From Thiorhodococcus minor (GTDB taxonomy: Bacteria > Pseudomonadota > Gammaproteobacteria > Chromatiales > Chromatiaceae), in NCBI RefSeq assembly GCF_010820565.1, contig NZ_JAAIJQ010000042.1, positions 1 to 50,667 of the forward strand: DNA of 50,667 bases. Reading direction: 5' to 3'. Position 1 is the first letter of the stretch; each line of letters begins with the position of its first letter. The position numbers and the translations under genes were made by a program. The notes under the pieces were generated by a model, which did not search any database, had not been told where the DNA came from, and saw only the letters and a program-made list of their open reading frames with translations. This document shows positions 17,556 to 25,571 of this stretch, piece after piece.

Positions 17556-19892
17556 GTGCTAGCGCTCGGTCTCGCCTTCGCCGCAGGTGTGGCGTCCTTC
17601 CATCTCCTTTGGCAGATGCCGCCGCTTTGGCTCGGGGCCGGGGCGCTGTTCGCGACAGCTCTGTTTGCCTGGCGCGTGTTGTGGCTGCGTCCGGTGCTGG
17701 TCTTCGTGCTCGGCGCCTGCTGGGCCCAGTGGCACGCCTGCCTCATCCTCTGTGAGCCGTTTCCCGATGCCTTGGCGCGCGCCACGCTCCTTGTCGAGGG
17801 CCGCATCGCCTCGCTCCCTGTCCAAGGGGCGCACAGCACGCGCTTTCGTTTCGAGATCGAGCGTACCTCGCGCGATGGCCAGGCGCTGCCGTTCCGGGGC
17901 CTGGTCCGTCTTTCCTGCTACAGGGACTGCCCAGATCTCAAGGCGGGCGAGCGCTGGCGCTTCCCCGTGCGCCTCAAGCCCAGGCATGGCTTTGCCAGCC
18001 CGAATGGCTTCGACTACGAGCGCTGGCTGTTCGAGGCCGGGATTCTCGCGACCGGCTACACGCGACGCGGCCCGGAGCTGGAGCGATTGGATGCCGGCAC
18101 AGGAACCTACTGGCTGACCCGCTGGCGTCAGGCCCTTGCCGCGCATCTCGCGGTCGTCCTCGGGGAGTCGCGCCAGCTTGGTCTGGTGCAGGCCCTGACC
18201 CTGGGCGAGCGCTCTGGTGTCGACCGCGCGACTTGGGACGTGCTCACGCGCACGGGCACCAATCACCTGATGGCGATCTCCGGGCTTCATGTCGGTTTGA
18301 TTGCCGCCGCTGTCTTTTTTCTGGTGCGGCTTGGCTGGGCGCTCTCGGGGCGGGCGGTCTCTCTGCTCGCCGCGCCGCGCGCCGCGGCCATTGCCGCCGG
18401 CTTGGCCGCTTTGGTCTATGCCGGTCTGGCCGGTTTCGCCATCTCGACCCAGCGCGCGCTCATCATGCTGGCGGTGGTCTTGGGTGCCGTCCTATGGCGC
18501 CGCACCCTGAGGCCCTACCATGCGCTGACCCTGGCGCTCGTCGGTGTCTTGATCTGGGATCCCCAAGCCGTGCTGTCTTTCGGCTTTTGGCTCTCGTTCG
18601 GCGCCGTGGGCCTGCTGCTCTTCAGTCTCGGTCAGCGTCTGCCGAGTCGGGACCCCTGGACGCGCTGGGGCCGCGCGCAGTGGGCGATCGGCATCGGCCT
18701 GATGCCGCTGCTCTTCCACTTCTTCGCCAAGGCATCTGTGATTGCGCCCCTGGTGAATCTGGTCGCCGTGCCGCTGTTCAGTCTGCTGCTCCTGCCGCTG
18801 GTCCTGGTCGGCACCCTCTTGAGCTTCATTCCAGGGCTCGAGTGGCCGCTGGCGGCGACGGCGGACCTGCTGGACCTCGCGGTGCGTGGCTTGGCCTGGC
18901 TGTCGGATCGGCCCTGGGCGGCGATGACGCTTTCCGCGCGACCGCCTTGGGTGTGGGGTCTCGCTGGTCTCGGGGCGCTCCTCTTGCTGGCGCCGCGCGG
19001 GCTCCCAGGTCGATGGCTCGGAGGCATCTTGCTGCTCCCGATGTTCTTGGCGCGTCCTCCGCATCCGCCTGATGGCGTGGCCTGGCTGACGCTGCTGGAC
19101 GTCGGCCAGGGGCTGTCCCTGGTGGTGCGGACTGCCGAGGGCACCCTGGTGTACGACACCGGCCCCAGGTATCCGAGCGGCTTCGAGACCGGGTCGACCG
19201 TCGTCGCCCCGTTCCTGCGTGCCCAGGGCATCGACCGCCTGGATCGGCTCGTCCTCAGCCATGCGGACCGCGACCATGCGGGCGGCGTGGAGGGCCTCAT
19301 GGCATCGATCCAGGTCGAGGAGATCCACAGTGGCGAGTCGGACGACCTCGACATCCCAGGCGCAGAGCCCTGCCGCGCGGGTGCGGGCTGGGAGTGGTCC
19401 GGCGTCTCCTTCCGTTATCTGCATCCGCAAGGACAGGGCGCAACCGGCAACGATGCCTCCTGTGTCCTCATGGTGAGGACGGCAGGAGCCGCCTTGCTGG
19501 TAATGGGAGATGTCGAGCGGGCGGTCGAGCTGGATCTGGTCGAGCGCCTTGGCACCCAGCTGGACGCCGACGTGCTCATCGCCGGGCATCATGGCAGCCG
19601 CACCTCGACCTCGACGGCGCTCGTCCAGGCCGTCTCGCCGGCGTGGGCGCTGGTCTCCTCGGGCTATGCGAACGCCTTCGGGTTTCCGACGCCGGAGGTC
19701 GTGCGGCGGCTGCAAGCCGCTGGCGCGTGGGTTCTCGATACCGCCTCCGCCGGCGCGATCCGCTTCGAGATGGGGCCTTCCGGGATCATCCAGCCGCCGA
19801 TCGGCTATCGCGAGGAGCACCGACGTCTCTGGACCCACAGGCCGGAGCCGAGCTGGCGGCTAAAGCAGGGCGGCGCAGATGAGCAGCAATAG
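17556..19892 (+). CDS. comEC: DNA internalization-related competence protein ComEC/Rec2
   Basis: A 778-residue inner-membrane channel for uptake of single-stranded DNA in natural transformation. The N-terminal half contains a DUF4131-like segment, then the competence core TNHLMAISGLHVGLIAAAVF and many TM helices. The C-terminal metallo-beta-lactamase domain has LLDVGQGLSLVV, LSHADRDHAGG and IAGHHGSRTSTS, proposed to be a nuclease site. The GTG start at 17556 follows AAGGGGCGG. The 3' end overlaps convergent cobS by 33 bases. Confidence 0.93.
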   Translation: MLALGLAFAAGVASFHLLWQMPPLWLGAGALFATALFAWRVLWLRPVLVFVLGACWAQWHACLILCEPFPDALARATLLVEGRIASLPVQGAHSTRFRFEIERTSRDGQALPFRGLVRLSCYRDCPDLKAGERWRFPVRLKPRHGFASPNGFDYERWLFEAGILATGYTRRGPELERLDAGTGTYWLTRWRQALAAHLAVVLGESRQLGLVQALTLGERSGVDRATWDVLTRTGTNHLMAISGLHVGLIAAAVFFLVRLGWALSGRAVSLLAAPRAAAIAAGLAALVYAGLAGFAISTQRALIMLAVVLGAVLWRRTLRPYHALTLALVGVLIWDPQAVLSFGFWLSFGAVGLLLFSLGQRLPSRDPWTRWGRAQWAIGIGLMPLLFHFFAKASVIAPLVNLVAVPLFSLLLLPLVLVGTLLSFIPGLEWPLAATADLLDLAVRGLAWLSDRPWAAMTLSARPPWVWGLAGLGALLLLAPRGLPGRWLGGILLLPMFLARPPHPPDGVAWLTLLDVGQGLSLVVRTAEGTLVYDTGPRYPSGFETGSTVVAPFLRAQGIDRLDRLVLSHADRDHAGGVEGLMASIQVEEIHSGESDDLDIPGAEPCRAGAGWEWSGVSFRYLHPQGQGATGNDASCVLMVRTAGAALLVMGDVERAVELDLVERLGTQLDADVLIAGHHGSRTSTSTALVQAVSPAWALVSSGYANAFGFPTPEVVRRLQAAGAWVLDTASAGAIRFEMGPSGIIQPPIGYREEHRRLWTHRPEPSWRLKQGGADEQQ

Positions 19893-20600
19893 GGTCTCTG
19901 TCAGCTCGACCAGGGCGCCGGCTGTGTCGCCCGTGAATCCGCCCAGGCGCTGCATCATGCTGCGTCTTGCGAGCGCGAAGCCGGCGAGGGTGGCGGTGAG
20001 CAGGACGAGCCCCGTCCATCCGGTGGCGAGGACGCAGGCACCGGAGGCCAAGAGCATGGCGATCCAGGTTGCCCGCCGGGGCAGTTGGCGCGACTGGGCC
20101 GCCGCCATGCCCTGCTCGCGCGCGTAGGGGATCGAGCGCAGCACCAGCAAGAGCTGCACCCGCGCCAGCATCGGCAGCCAAAGCAGCAGCCAAGGCGCGT
20201 CTGCCTCGATCAGCACCTTGAGCCCAGACCACTTGGCGATCAGGACCAGGCCGATCAGGGTGACGGCCGCTGGGCCGCTGCGGGGATCCTTCATGATCTC
20301 CAGCGTGCGCTCGCGGCTGCCCAGTCCGCCGATCCAGGCGTCGGCGCTGTCGGCCAGGCCATCCAGATGCAGCGCGCCGCTCGACCAGACCCAGACCATG
20401 AGCGTCAGCGTGGCCGCCAGCTCGGGGCCGAGAGCGCCAGTGCCCGCGGCAGTGAGTGCCGCCAGGAGCCCCATGATGAGCCCGATGAGGGGATACCAGG
20501 GCACGGAGCGCCCGATGTCCTCCGCCGTTGCCTCGCCGGGGTCTGGGAAGGGCAGCCGGCTCAGGAAGCGGCCTGCGATCCACAGCGGGCGCAGTCTCAT
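19860..20600 (-). CDS. cobS: Adenosylcobinamide-GDP ribazoletransferase CobS
   Basis: A 246-residue membrane protein that joins adenosylcobinamide-GDP and alpha-ribazole, the last step of the B12 nucleotide loop pathway. The typical N-terminus RFLSRLPFPDPG and the motif LHLDGLADSADAWIGG (acidic metal-binding) are present, with about six hydrophobic segments. I use the ATG at 20600, which begins as CobS proteins usually do; a GTG at 20624 would overlap cobC by 10 bases. It is last in the btuB-cobT-cobC-cobS order and overlaps the convergent comEC end. Confidence 0.92.
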   Translation of the reverse strand: MRLRPLWIAGRFLSRLPFPDPGEATAEDIGRSVPWYPLIGLIMGLLAALTAAGTGALGPELAATLTLMVWVWSSGALHLDGLADSADAWIGGLGSRERTLEIMKDPRSGPAAVTLIGLVLIAKWSGLKVLIEADAPWLLLWLPMLARVQLLLVLRSIPYAREQGMAAAQSRQLPRRATWIAMLLASGACVLATGWTGLVLLTATLAGFALARRSMMQRLGGFTGDTAGALVELTETLLLLICAALL

Positions 20601-20614
20601 GGGCCCGGCGTTAC

Positions 20615-21217
20615 TCAGTTGCACCGATGAAAGACCAGGCTCGGACGCCCGGGTGGCTTGGGGATGCGGATGCGGGTGCGGCAGGCGTGCGGCACGTCGA
20701 TTAGCAGCAGCGACGTCGTCGGCATCTGCAGCAGCTCCGCGAGGATCACGCGGATCACACCGCCGTGCGTAATGACGAGGCTGTGCGGGTCCGGCCGCTC
20801 GAGGAGCTTCTGCCAGGTCTCCAGGACGCGCCTGCGGAAGGCCTCGAACGGCTCGGCCTCCGGCGGCGTGAAACTGGCGGGGTCCGCCCAGAAGCGGGTC
20901 AGATCCTCTGTTGCGATCTCATGGGCGGGCATGCCTTCCCAGGCACCGAAGTCGCGCTCGCTCAAGGCATCCACGCGCTCCAACCTCAGGGCATGGGTGT
21001 CGGCGAAGCACTCGCCGAAGGCGGCGCAGCGTTGCAAGGGGGAGCTGAGGATGCTCGTCCAGGTCGGGGCATCGGCCACCGCCTGTGACATCTGCGCCCA
21101 GCCCAGGTCGCTCAAGGGGTCGTCGGAGCGACCGCGAAAGCAGACGCCGCCCGCGACCTCGCCGTGGCGCAAGAGATCCACATGACGGTCGGTCACCTCA
21201 TCAAGCTTCGCTGACAC
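20615..21217 (-). CDS. cobC: Alpha-ribazole-phosphatase-like histidine phosphatase
   Basis: A 200-residue histidine phosphatase with the RHG motif in VDLLRHGEV, the second acidic/His motif in SERDFGAWEG and the C-terminal His in LVITHGGVIRVILAELL. By context between cobT and cobS it is the alpha-ribazole-5'-phosphate phosphatase of the nucleotide loop pathway. I chose GTG at 21217 because GGAG lies 6 bases upstream; a TTG at 21229 and a GTG at 21196 are alternatives. It overlaps the end of cobT, suggesting coupled translation. Confidence 0.87.
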   Translation of the reverse strand: MSAKLDEVTDRHVDLLRHGEVAGGVCFRGRSDDPLSDLGWAQMSQAVADAPTWTSILSSPLQRCAAFGECFADTHALRLERVDALSERDFGAWEGMPAHEIATEDLTRFWADPASFTPPEAEPFEAFRRRVLETWQKLLERPDPHSLVITHGGVIRVILAELLQMPTTSLLLIDVPHACRTRIRIPKPPGRPSLVFHRCN

Positions 21218-22256
21218 CTGCTTCTCCAAAGGTCGCCATCTTGCGATGAATGGTACAGGCGAGACGGAGCAAGGGGACGACGGCAGCCGCTCCAGTGGCC
21301 TCGCCGAGGCGTAGTCCGAGATTCAAGTAAGGGTCGCCGCCCAGTGCCTCCATCATACGTCTGTGGCCGGGCTCGGCGGAACTGTGCGAGAAGAGCATCC
21401 AGTGACGCGTGTCCGGATTGATGCGCACCGCGGCTAGGGCCGCCGAGCTGATGATGAAGCCGTCGACCAGGATGGGCAGGCCATGCTGGGCCGCCGCGAT
21501 GAAGGCGCCCGTGGAGGCGGCGGTGTCGAAGCCGCCGAGTCGGCGCAGCAGCTCCAGCGGCGACTGCTCGGAGGCGGCATGCAGCGCCAGCGCCTGCGCG
21601 ACGACCTGGGTCTTGCGCGCGACGCCCTCGGCGCTCAGCCCTGTGCCCGGACCTGTCAGCTCATGCGGCTCGAGCTCGAGCAGGGCGCATGACAGGGCGG
21701 TCGCGGGCGTGGTGTTGCCGATGCCCATCTCGCCACAGACGATGAGGCGTGCGCCATTGTCGAGCGCGCGCTCGACCGCCGTGCGTCCGAGCGCGAGGGC
21801 GTCGGCGAGCTGCGCTTCGGTCATGGCCGGCTCGCGCGCGATGTTGCCGCTGCCGGCGCCGAGCCGAGCGGAGATGACGCCCTCGACCGGACCTGGGTCG
21901 GTCGCGATCCCGATATCGAAGATCTCCATGCGTGCCCCGATGGCCTCGGCCATGACGGAGACGGCCGCGCCGCCGCGCGCGATGTTGCGGAGCATCTGAA
22001 TGGTGACTTCCTGCGGGAAGAGCGAGACGCCCTCGGCGGCCACCCCGTGATCCGAGACGAACTGCAGGATCTGCACGGGGTCGACCGATGGGGAGGCGGT
22101 GGCCTGCATTCCGGCGAGCCGGATCGCCATTTCTTCCAGTCTGCCAAGCGAGCCCTGGGGCTTGGTCAGTTGATCCTGGCGCTGGCGCGCGGCCTCGGCG
22201 GCCTCTGAGTCGATGGGGTGGCAAGGCGCGTGCACCCAGCTGACGTCTGTGCTCAT
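21201..22256 (-). CDS. cobT: Nicotinate-nucleotide-dimethylbenzimidazole phosphoribosyltransferase CobT
   Basis: A 351-residue enzyme that makes alpha-ribazole phosphate from dimethylbenzimidazole and nicotinate mononucleotide. Family blocks are present: LTKPQGSLGRLEE, FVSDHGVAAEGVSLFPQEVT, GEMGIGNTTPA and the catalytic-Glu region RLGEATGAAAV near the C-terminus. The ATG at 22256 has GGAG about 8 bases upstream and gives the family length; the longer open frame to 22403 adds an unrelated basic stretch. It sits 166 bases after btuB in the riboswitch-led block. Confidence 0.93.
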   Translation of the reverse strand: MSTDVSWVHAPCHPIDSEAAEAARQRQDQLTKPQGSLGRLEEMAIRLAGMQATASPSVDPVQILQFVSDHGVAAEGVSLFPQEVTIQMLRNIARGGAAVSVMAEAIGARMEIFDIGIATDPGPVEGVISARLGAGSGNIAREPAMTEAQLADALALGRTAVERALDNGARLIVCGEMGIGNTTPATALSCALLELEPHELTGPGTGLSAEGVARKTQVVAQALALHAASEQSPLELLRRLGGFDTAASTGAFIAAAQHGLPILVDGFIISSAALAAVRINPDTRHWMLFSHSSAEPGHRRMMEALGGDPYLNLGLRLGEATGAAAVVPLLRLACTIHRKMATFGEAGVSEA

Positions 22257-22422
22257 GATGCGTCTCCGCCGACGGGGCAGGTGATTGCGGCCATGGTGGG
22301 GGCCGCGAGGGCAGGGGTCTGTCTCAATGGTGTGGTCATGCTGCGTCGTGGTCTCTGTCTGTGGTGGCTCCGGTCCTGCTTGGCCGGAGCAAGCCGATGC
22401 CAAGGCGATGCGGGGAGTCAGG

Positions 22423-24300
22423 TCAATTGGCGCTCGCCGGCTGGTAGCTCAGGGTCAGATAGAAGGACCTGCCGGGCCTGTTGTACAGGTAGGCGGTCTC
22501 ATCGTCTTCGTCGAGCAGGTTTTCGACCCGCGCCTGGATCTTGAGTGCCTGGGTGAGCGCGTACTCCGCGCGCAGATCGACCAAGGCATAGCCGTCGAGA
22601 CGGTCGTCGTTGGCGAGGTCGTCGAAGCTGCGTCCGGCGACGTAGAGGGATGCCCCGGCGGCCCAGCGCGCGAGCTGGCGATCGATGTCGAGCCGGAAGC
22701 TCTGCTGAGGACGGCGCGGCAAGAGATTGCCTTGGCTCGGCCCCTCGGAGCGGTTCTCCGGATCCAAGAGGGTCAGGTTGGCCTGGGTGCTCCAGTCGGC
22801 GTAGCGCACCGTGCTCGATACCTCCAGCCCACGGATGCGCGCCTCTTGGACGTTGGCGACCGCGCTCGCGGCCGCGTCATAGGCGATGAGGTCGTCGATG
22901 CGGGTCTCGTAGAGGCGGACGTCCCAGCTGCCGCTCGCGCTCGCTCCGAGTGGCAGGATGCCGGTCAAGCCGAGCTCGAGGCTCTCGGATTGCTCCGGGT
23001 CCAGATCTGGGCTGCCGTAGCTGGGGTAGTAGAGGTCGTTGAACGTGGGTGCCTTGAAGGCCGTGCCGTATGAAAGCGAGACGCGCGTGTCAGGGCCGAT
23101 GCGATAGCCGATGGCGGCGCTTCCCGTGGTATGGCCGTCGAATTGCTGGTTGTCGTCGTGGCGCAGGCTGAGCTCCAGGTCCGTCGCGCCGAGATAGCCC
23201 TGATACTGCCCGAAGACGCCGAGGTTGTCGCGTGAATCCTCGCTGTAGTCGACGCTGCCGCCGACACGGTCTTCCTGATAGTCGAGCCCGAGCGTGACCA
23301 GGTGCGCCGTCCCGATGGTCAGGTCGTTCTGCAGCGAGAAGGTGTCGCGCTCGGTGTCGAAGCTGTCGACGAAGGTCTCGTCCGCCCCAGTGTCCGGATC
23401 CTCGAAATAGGCGCGGTACTTGTCCCAGCTACGCCCGGCGGTGAGCCTCAGGGTCCAGGGCTCGAGCGGTTGCAGGACCGCCGTGGTGCCCAGCACCTGC
23501 TGCTCGGCGCGGGAGAGGTTGCCGGCGTACTCGGAGCCATCGAACTCGGTGCGGTTCTCCGAGCGCAGCAGGTAGACATCCAGCTTGGCCGCATCGCTGA
23601 AGGCGTAGCCGCCGCGCAGGCTGAGGCTCGTATTGCGGTAGCCGTCGCGGTCCGGCTGCTCGACGCCGCACCCGGCGAAGGGGGAGGCGCGCCCGTCGCA
23701 GGCATTGATGCCGTCCGTGCTCGTCAGGTTGGCGCCCGCACTCCACCAGGCTTGCTCGCCCCCACCGCCGAGGCTTGCCGCAACATCCGCGGCGCCGCGG
23801 CTGCCAGCGCTGACGCTGACGCGCGGCGTCAGGGCGCCACCACCGCGCCTGGTGAAGATCTGAATGACGCCGCCGATCGCCTCAGAGCCGTAGAGGCTGG
23901 AGCGCGGGCCGCGGACGATCTCGATGCGGTCGATCTGGTCGATCGGCAGATTCTCGAAGGGCGTCTGTCCGGCCGTCGACGAGCCGATCTTGACGCCGTC
24001 GACCAGCACCAGCACGTGGTCCGAATTGGTCCCGCGCAGAAAGACGGACGCGCCCTGGCCGGCGCCGCCGCTGCGCGAGACCGTGATTCCAGCAAGTCCT
24101 TGAAGCAGATCGGGGACGGAGCGCGCCTGTCTGCGCTCGATCTCGGCGCGATCGATGACGGTGACGGATGCCAATGAATCGGCTTGCGGTGTTCGCGTGG
24201 CGGTGACCACCACGGGCTCGAGGGACGTGACGGGCTCTTCGGCAAAGGCCACGCTTGCCAGCGACAGCGAGCAGGCCGCCAGCATCAGGGAATGTTTCAT
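22423..24300 (-). CDS. btuB: TonB-dependent vitamin B12 receptor BtuB
   Basis: A 625-residue outer-membrane receptor. It has a signal peptide (MLAACSLSLASVAFA), a TonB-box-like segment LEPVVVTATRT, a plug domain with RGTNSDHVLVLVDGVKI and IEIVRGPRSSLYGSEAIGG, and a beta-barrel ending in an aromatic-rich strand (GRSFYLTLSYQ). Corrinoid specificity comes from context: a cobalamin riboswitch precedes it and cobT-cobC-cobS follow. The ATG at 24300 has GGAG 7 bases upstream; a longer frame to 24585 would run into the riboswitch and is rejected. Confidence 0.92.
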   Translation of the reverse strand: MKHSLMLAACSLSLASVAFAEEPVTSLEPVVVTATRTPQADSLASVTVIDRAEIERRQARSVPDLLQGLAGITVSRSGGAGQGASVFLRGTNSDHVLVLVDGVKIGSSTAGQTPFENLPIDQIDRIEIVRGPRSSLYGSEAIGGVIQIFTRRGGGALTPRVSVSAGSRGAADVAASLGGGGEQAWWSAGANLTSTDGINACDGRASPFAGCGVEQPDRDGYRNTSLSLRGGYAFSDAAKLDVYLLRSENRTEFDGSEYAGNLSRAEQQVLGTTAVLQPLEPWTLRLTAGRSWDKYRAYFEDPDTGADETFVDSFDTERDTFSLQNDLTIGTAHLVTLGLDYQEDRVGGSVDYSEDSRDNLGVFGQYQGYLGATDLELSLRHDDNQQFDGHTTGSAAIGYRIGPDTRVSLSYGTAFKAPTFNDLYYPSYGSPDLDPEQSESLELGLTGILPLGASASGSWDVRLYETRIDDLIAYDAAASAVANVQEARIRGLEVSSTVRYADWSTQANLTLLDPENRSEGPSQGNLLPRRPQQSFRLDIDRQLARWAAGASLYVAGRSFDDLANDDRLDGYALVDLRAEYALTQALKIQARVENLLDEDDETAYLYNRPGRSFYLTLSYQPASAN

Positions 24301-24519
24301 CAAGGTGCTCCAACTGTGAGCCGCGCGCACCCGCACGGGTCTGCTCAAGAGGTGGCGTCGAGGGAGGCAGGCGAGCACGAGGATGGAAGCACGGGGCTCC
24401 AGTGGCGTCGCGGGAAATCGCCCCTCGCGACCCCGGTTCGGAGGCCGCTCCGCCAGAGCACCCGCAAGGCCGCACGTCGGGAAGACGTCAGCCTGTTGCT
24501 TCGTGATCGGCGAAGGGCC
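24301..24519 (-). other. Leader between cobalamin aptamer and btuB (expression platform)
   Basis: About 220 bases separate the riboswitch aptamer from the btuB start. The region is GC-rich with several possible short hairpins, and the btuB ribosome site TTGGAG is at its 3' end. I see no U run that would mark an intrinsic terminator. Control may therefore act on translation or through Rho; this is inference. Confidence 0.4.
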
Positions 24520-24725
24520 TCGGGTCTCACGGCCGGTATCCGGGCTCACGAGCGGGGTGATGACCCCAGCGCGACGCCTTCCCATGACGGATCACAGTGG
24601 CATCTTGTCGCGCTTTGACTCGTCTACCGTTGCGGGGGCAGCGCCGGCCTTCCGACCCAAGCGGTCGGGCACCGGACTTCCCGTTTACCCCAGTGACGCA
24701 AAGCGCGCGACTGGGCACCGAAAGA
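24520..24725 (-). ncRNA. Cobalamin riboswitch (B12 element)
   Basis: Read on the minus strand, this segment has the ordered signatures of the cobalamin riboswitch. These are GGTGCCCAGT at the 5' side, GGTAAACGGGAAGTCCGGTG, GCTGCCCCCGCAACGGT, GATGCCACTG, CATGGGAAGGCG and the B12-box end GAGCCCGGATACCGGCC. It lies about 220 bases upstream of btuB and directly downstream of a good sigma-70 promoter. By family knowledge adenosylcobalamin binding lowers expression of the following B12 genes. Confidence 0.95.
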
Positions 24726-24736
24726 CCAAGCCCACT

Positions 24737-24766
24737 ATTAGAATGTGCTTATTGCGGGTGGGTCAA
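24737..24766 (-). promoter_or_regulatory. Sigma-70 promoter for riboswitch-btuB-cobTCS
   Basis: On the minus strand, TTGACC (24766-24761) and TCTAAT (24742-24737) each match consensus at 5 of 6 positions, with an 18-base spacer. The predicted start near 24729 falls just before the riboswitch aptamer, which supports the assignment. Confidence 0.75.
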
Positions 24767-25571
24767 ATCGAATTCCTGGGCCAGCTTGTGGCTCAGGCGC
24801 CTCCGTGAATGTCGACCGCCAGGTCAACAGCTGTCGGCCTCGCGTGGACATTCGCAACACTGGCAGCGTCGACGCCGAACCTAATTGGAGCAGTCAGCTT
24901 CCAGCCGCCAGCGGAGGAAAATCATACAGTTGCCGGACTTTGTGGCCGGCCAGCCGCTCACCCCTTGGGTGACTCGGAGAGGCCTTGATCATCGTTTTGT
25001 CCAAGCGCACGACCGGTGGGAGCGGCGCCCCGCCGCGACGGTCGCGTGATCGCGGCGAGGCGCCGCTCCCACGTCGCTTTGCTTCAAGGATGCGCGGCGC
25101 CCGGTCAACCGACTGGGCGGCCTGATGATCGACGCCCTCGGAGAAGACCTGAAAGCAGCACCAAAACAAAGCTTTCAGCTGGCTGCTGGTGGCTGGCAGC
25201 TCTTTCTAGACTGAAGGATCTGGACGGCGTCATCCACGACCTGAAGGAGCGCATCGACCGGCACCCCCATCGCCCGCTCGATCGCGACCTTCGGTCATTG
25301 CGGCCGCGCTCCATCCGCGTGGCGGGGCAGGCCGACCCTTTCGTCCTCAGCGATCTCGAAGCGCCCATGCCGCTTGCCAACCAGGCCATGGCGTCTCGGG
25401 CCCATGTCGCGCGCGGTTGCCGCGCCGCCGGTCCGGGCGGCGACGGCGTGTCCACTGCTCGACCTAGTCCGCGCTGGCGATGCGAGATAGACTGCCGCCG
25501 AATGCTCAATGGGCGCTGCACGCCCGTGATCTCGGCGTATCCCTTCAGCTCAGCGACCTCAAAGCCACGCA
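24767..25571. other. Non-coding spacer before recJ
   Basis: About 800 bases without a gene I can support. It contains the 57-base palindrome at 25016-25072. Open frames in the region show no recognisable domain and no ribosome-binding site. It could hold the recJ promoter or remnants of a decayed gene, but I see no residual similarity that would name one. Confidence 0.5.
25016..25072. repeat. 57-base palindromic repeat
   Basis: The arms GTGGGAGCGGCGCC and its exact complement (14 bases), then one mismatch, then CGCCGCGA/TCGCGGCG (8 bases) enclose an 11-base loop. It resembles a REP-like palindrome; it shares the GTGGGAGC core with the hairpin at 27867-27889. It lies in the intergenic space between the riboswitch promoter and recJ. 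Confidence 0.75.

Noticed and set aside
22257-22403. Possible N-terminal extension of cobT.
   Set aside because: It adds 49 residues unlike any CobT; the ATG at 22256 has a good ribosome site.
24301-24585. Possible N-terminal extension of btuB.
   Set aside because: It would be encoded by the leader and riboswitch; the signal peptide begins at the ATG at 24300.
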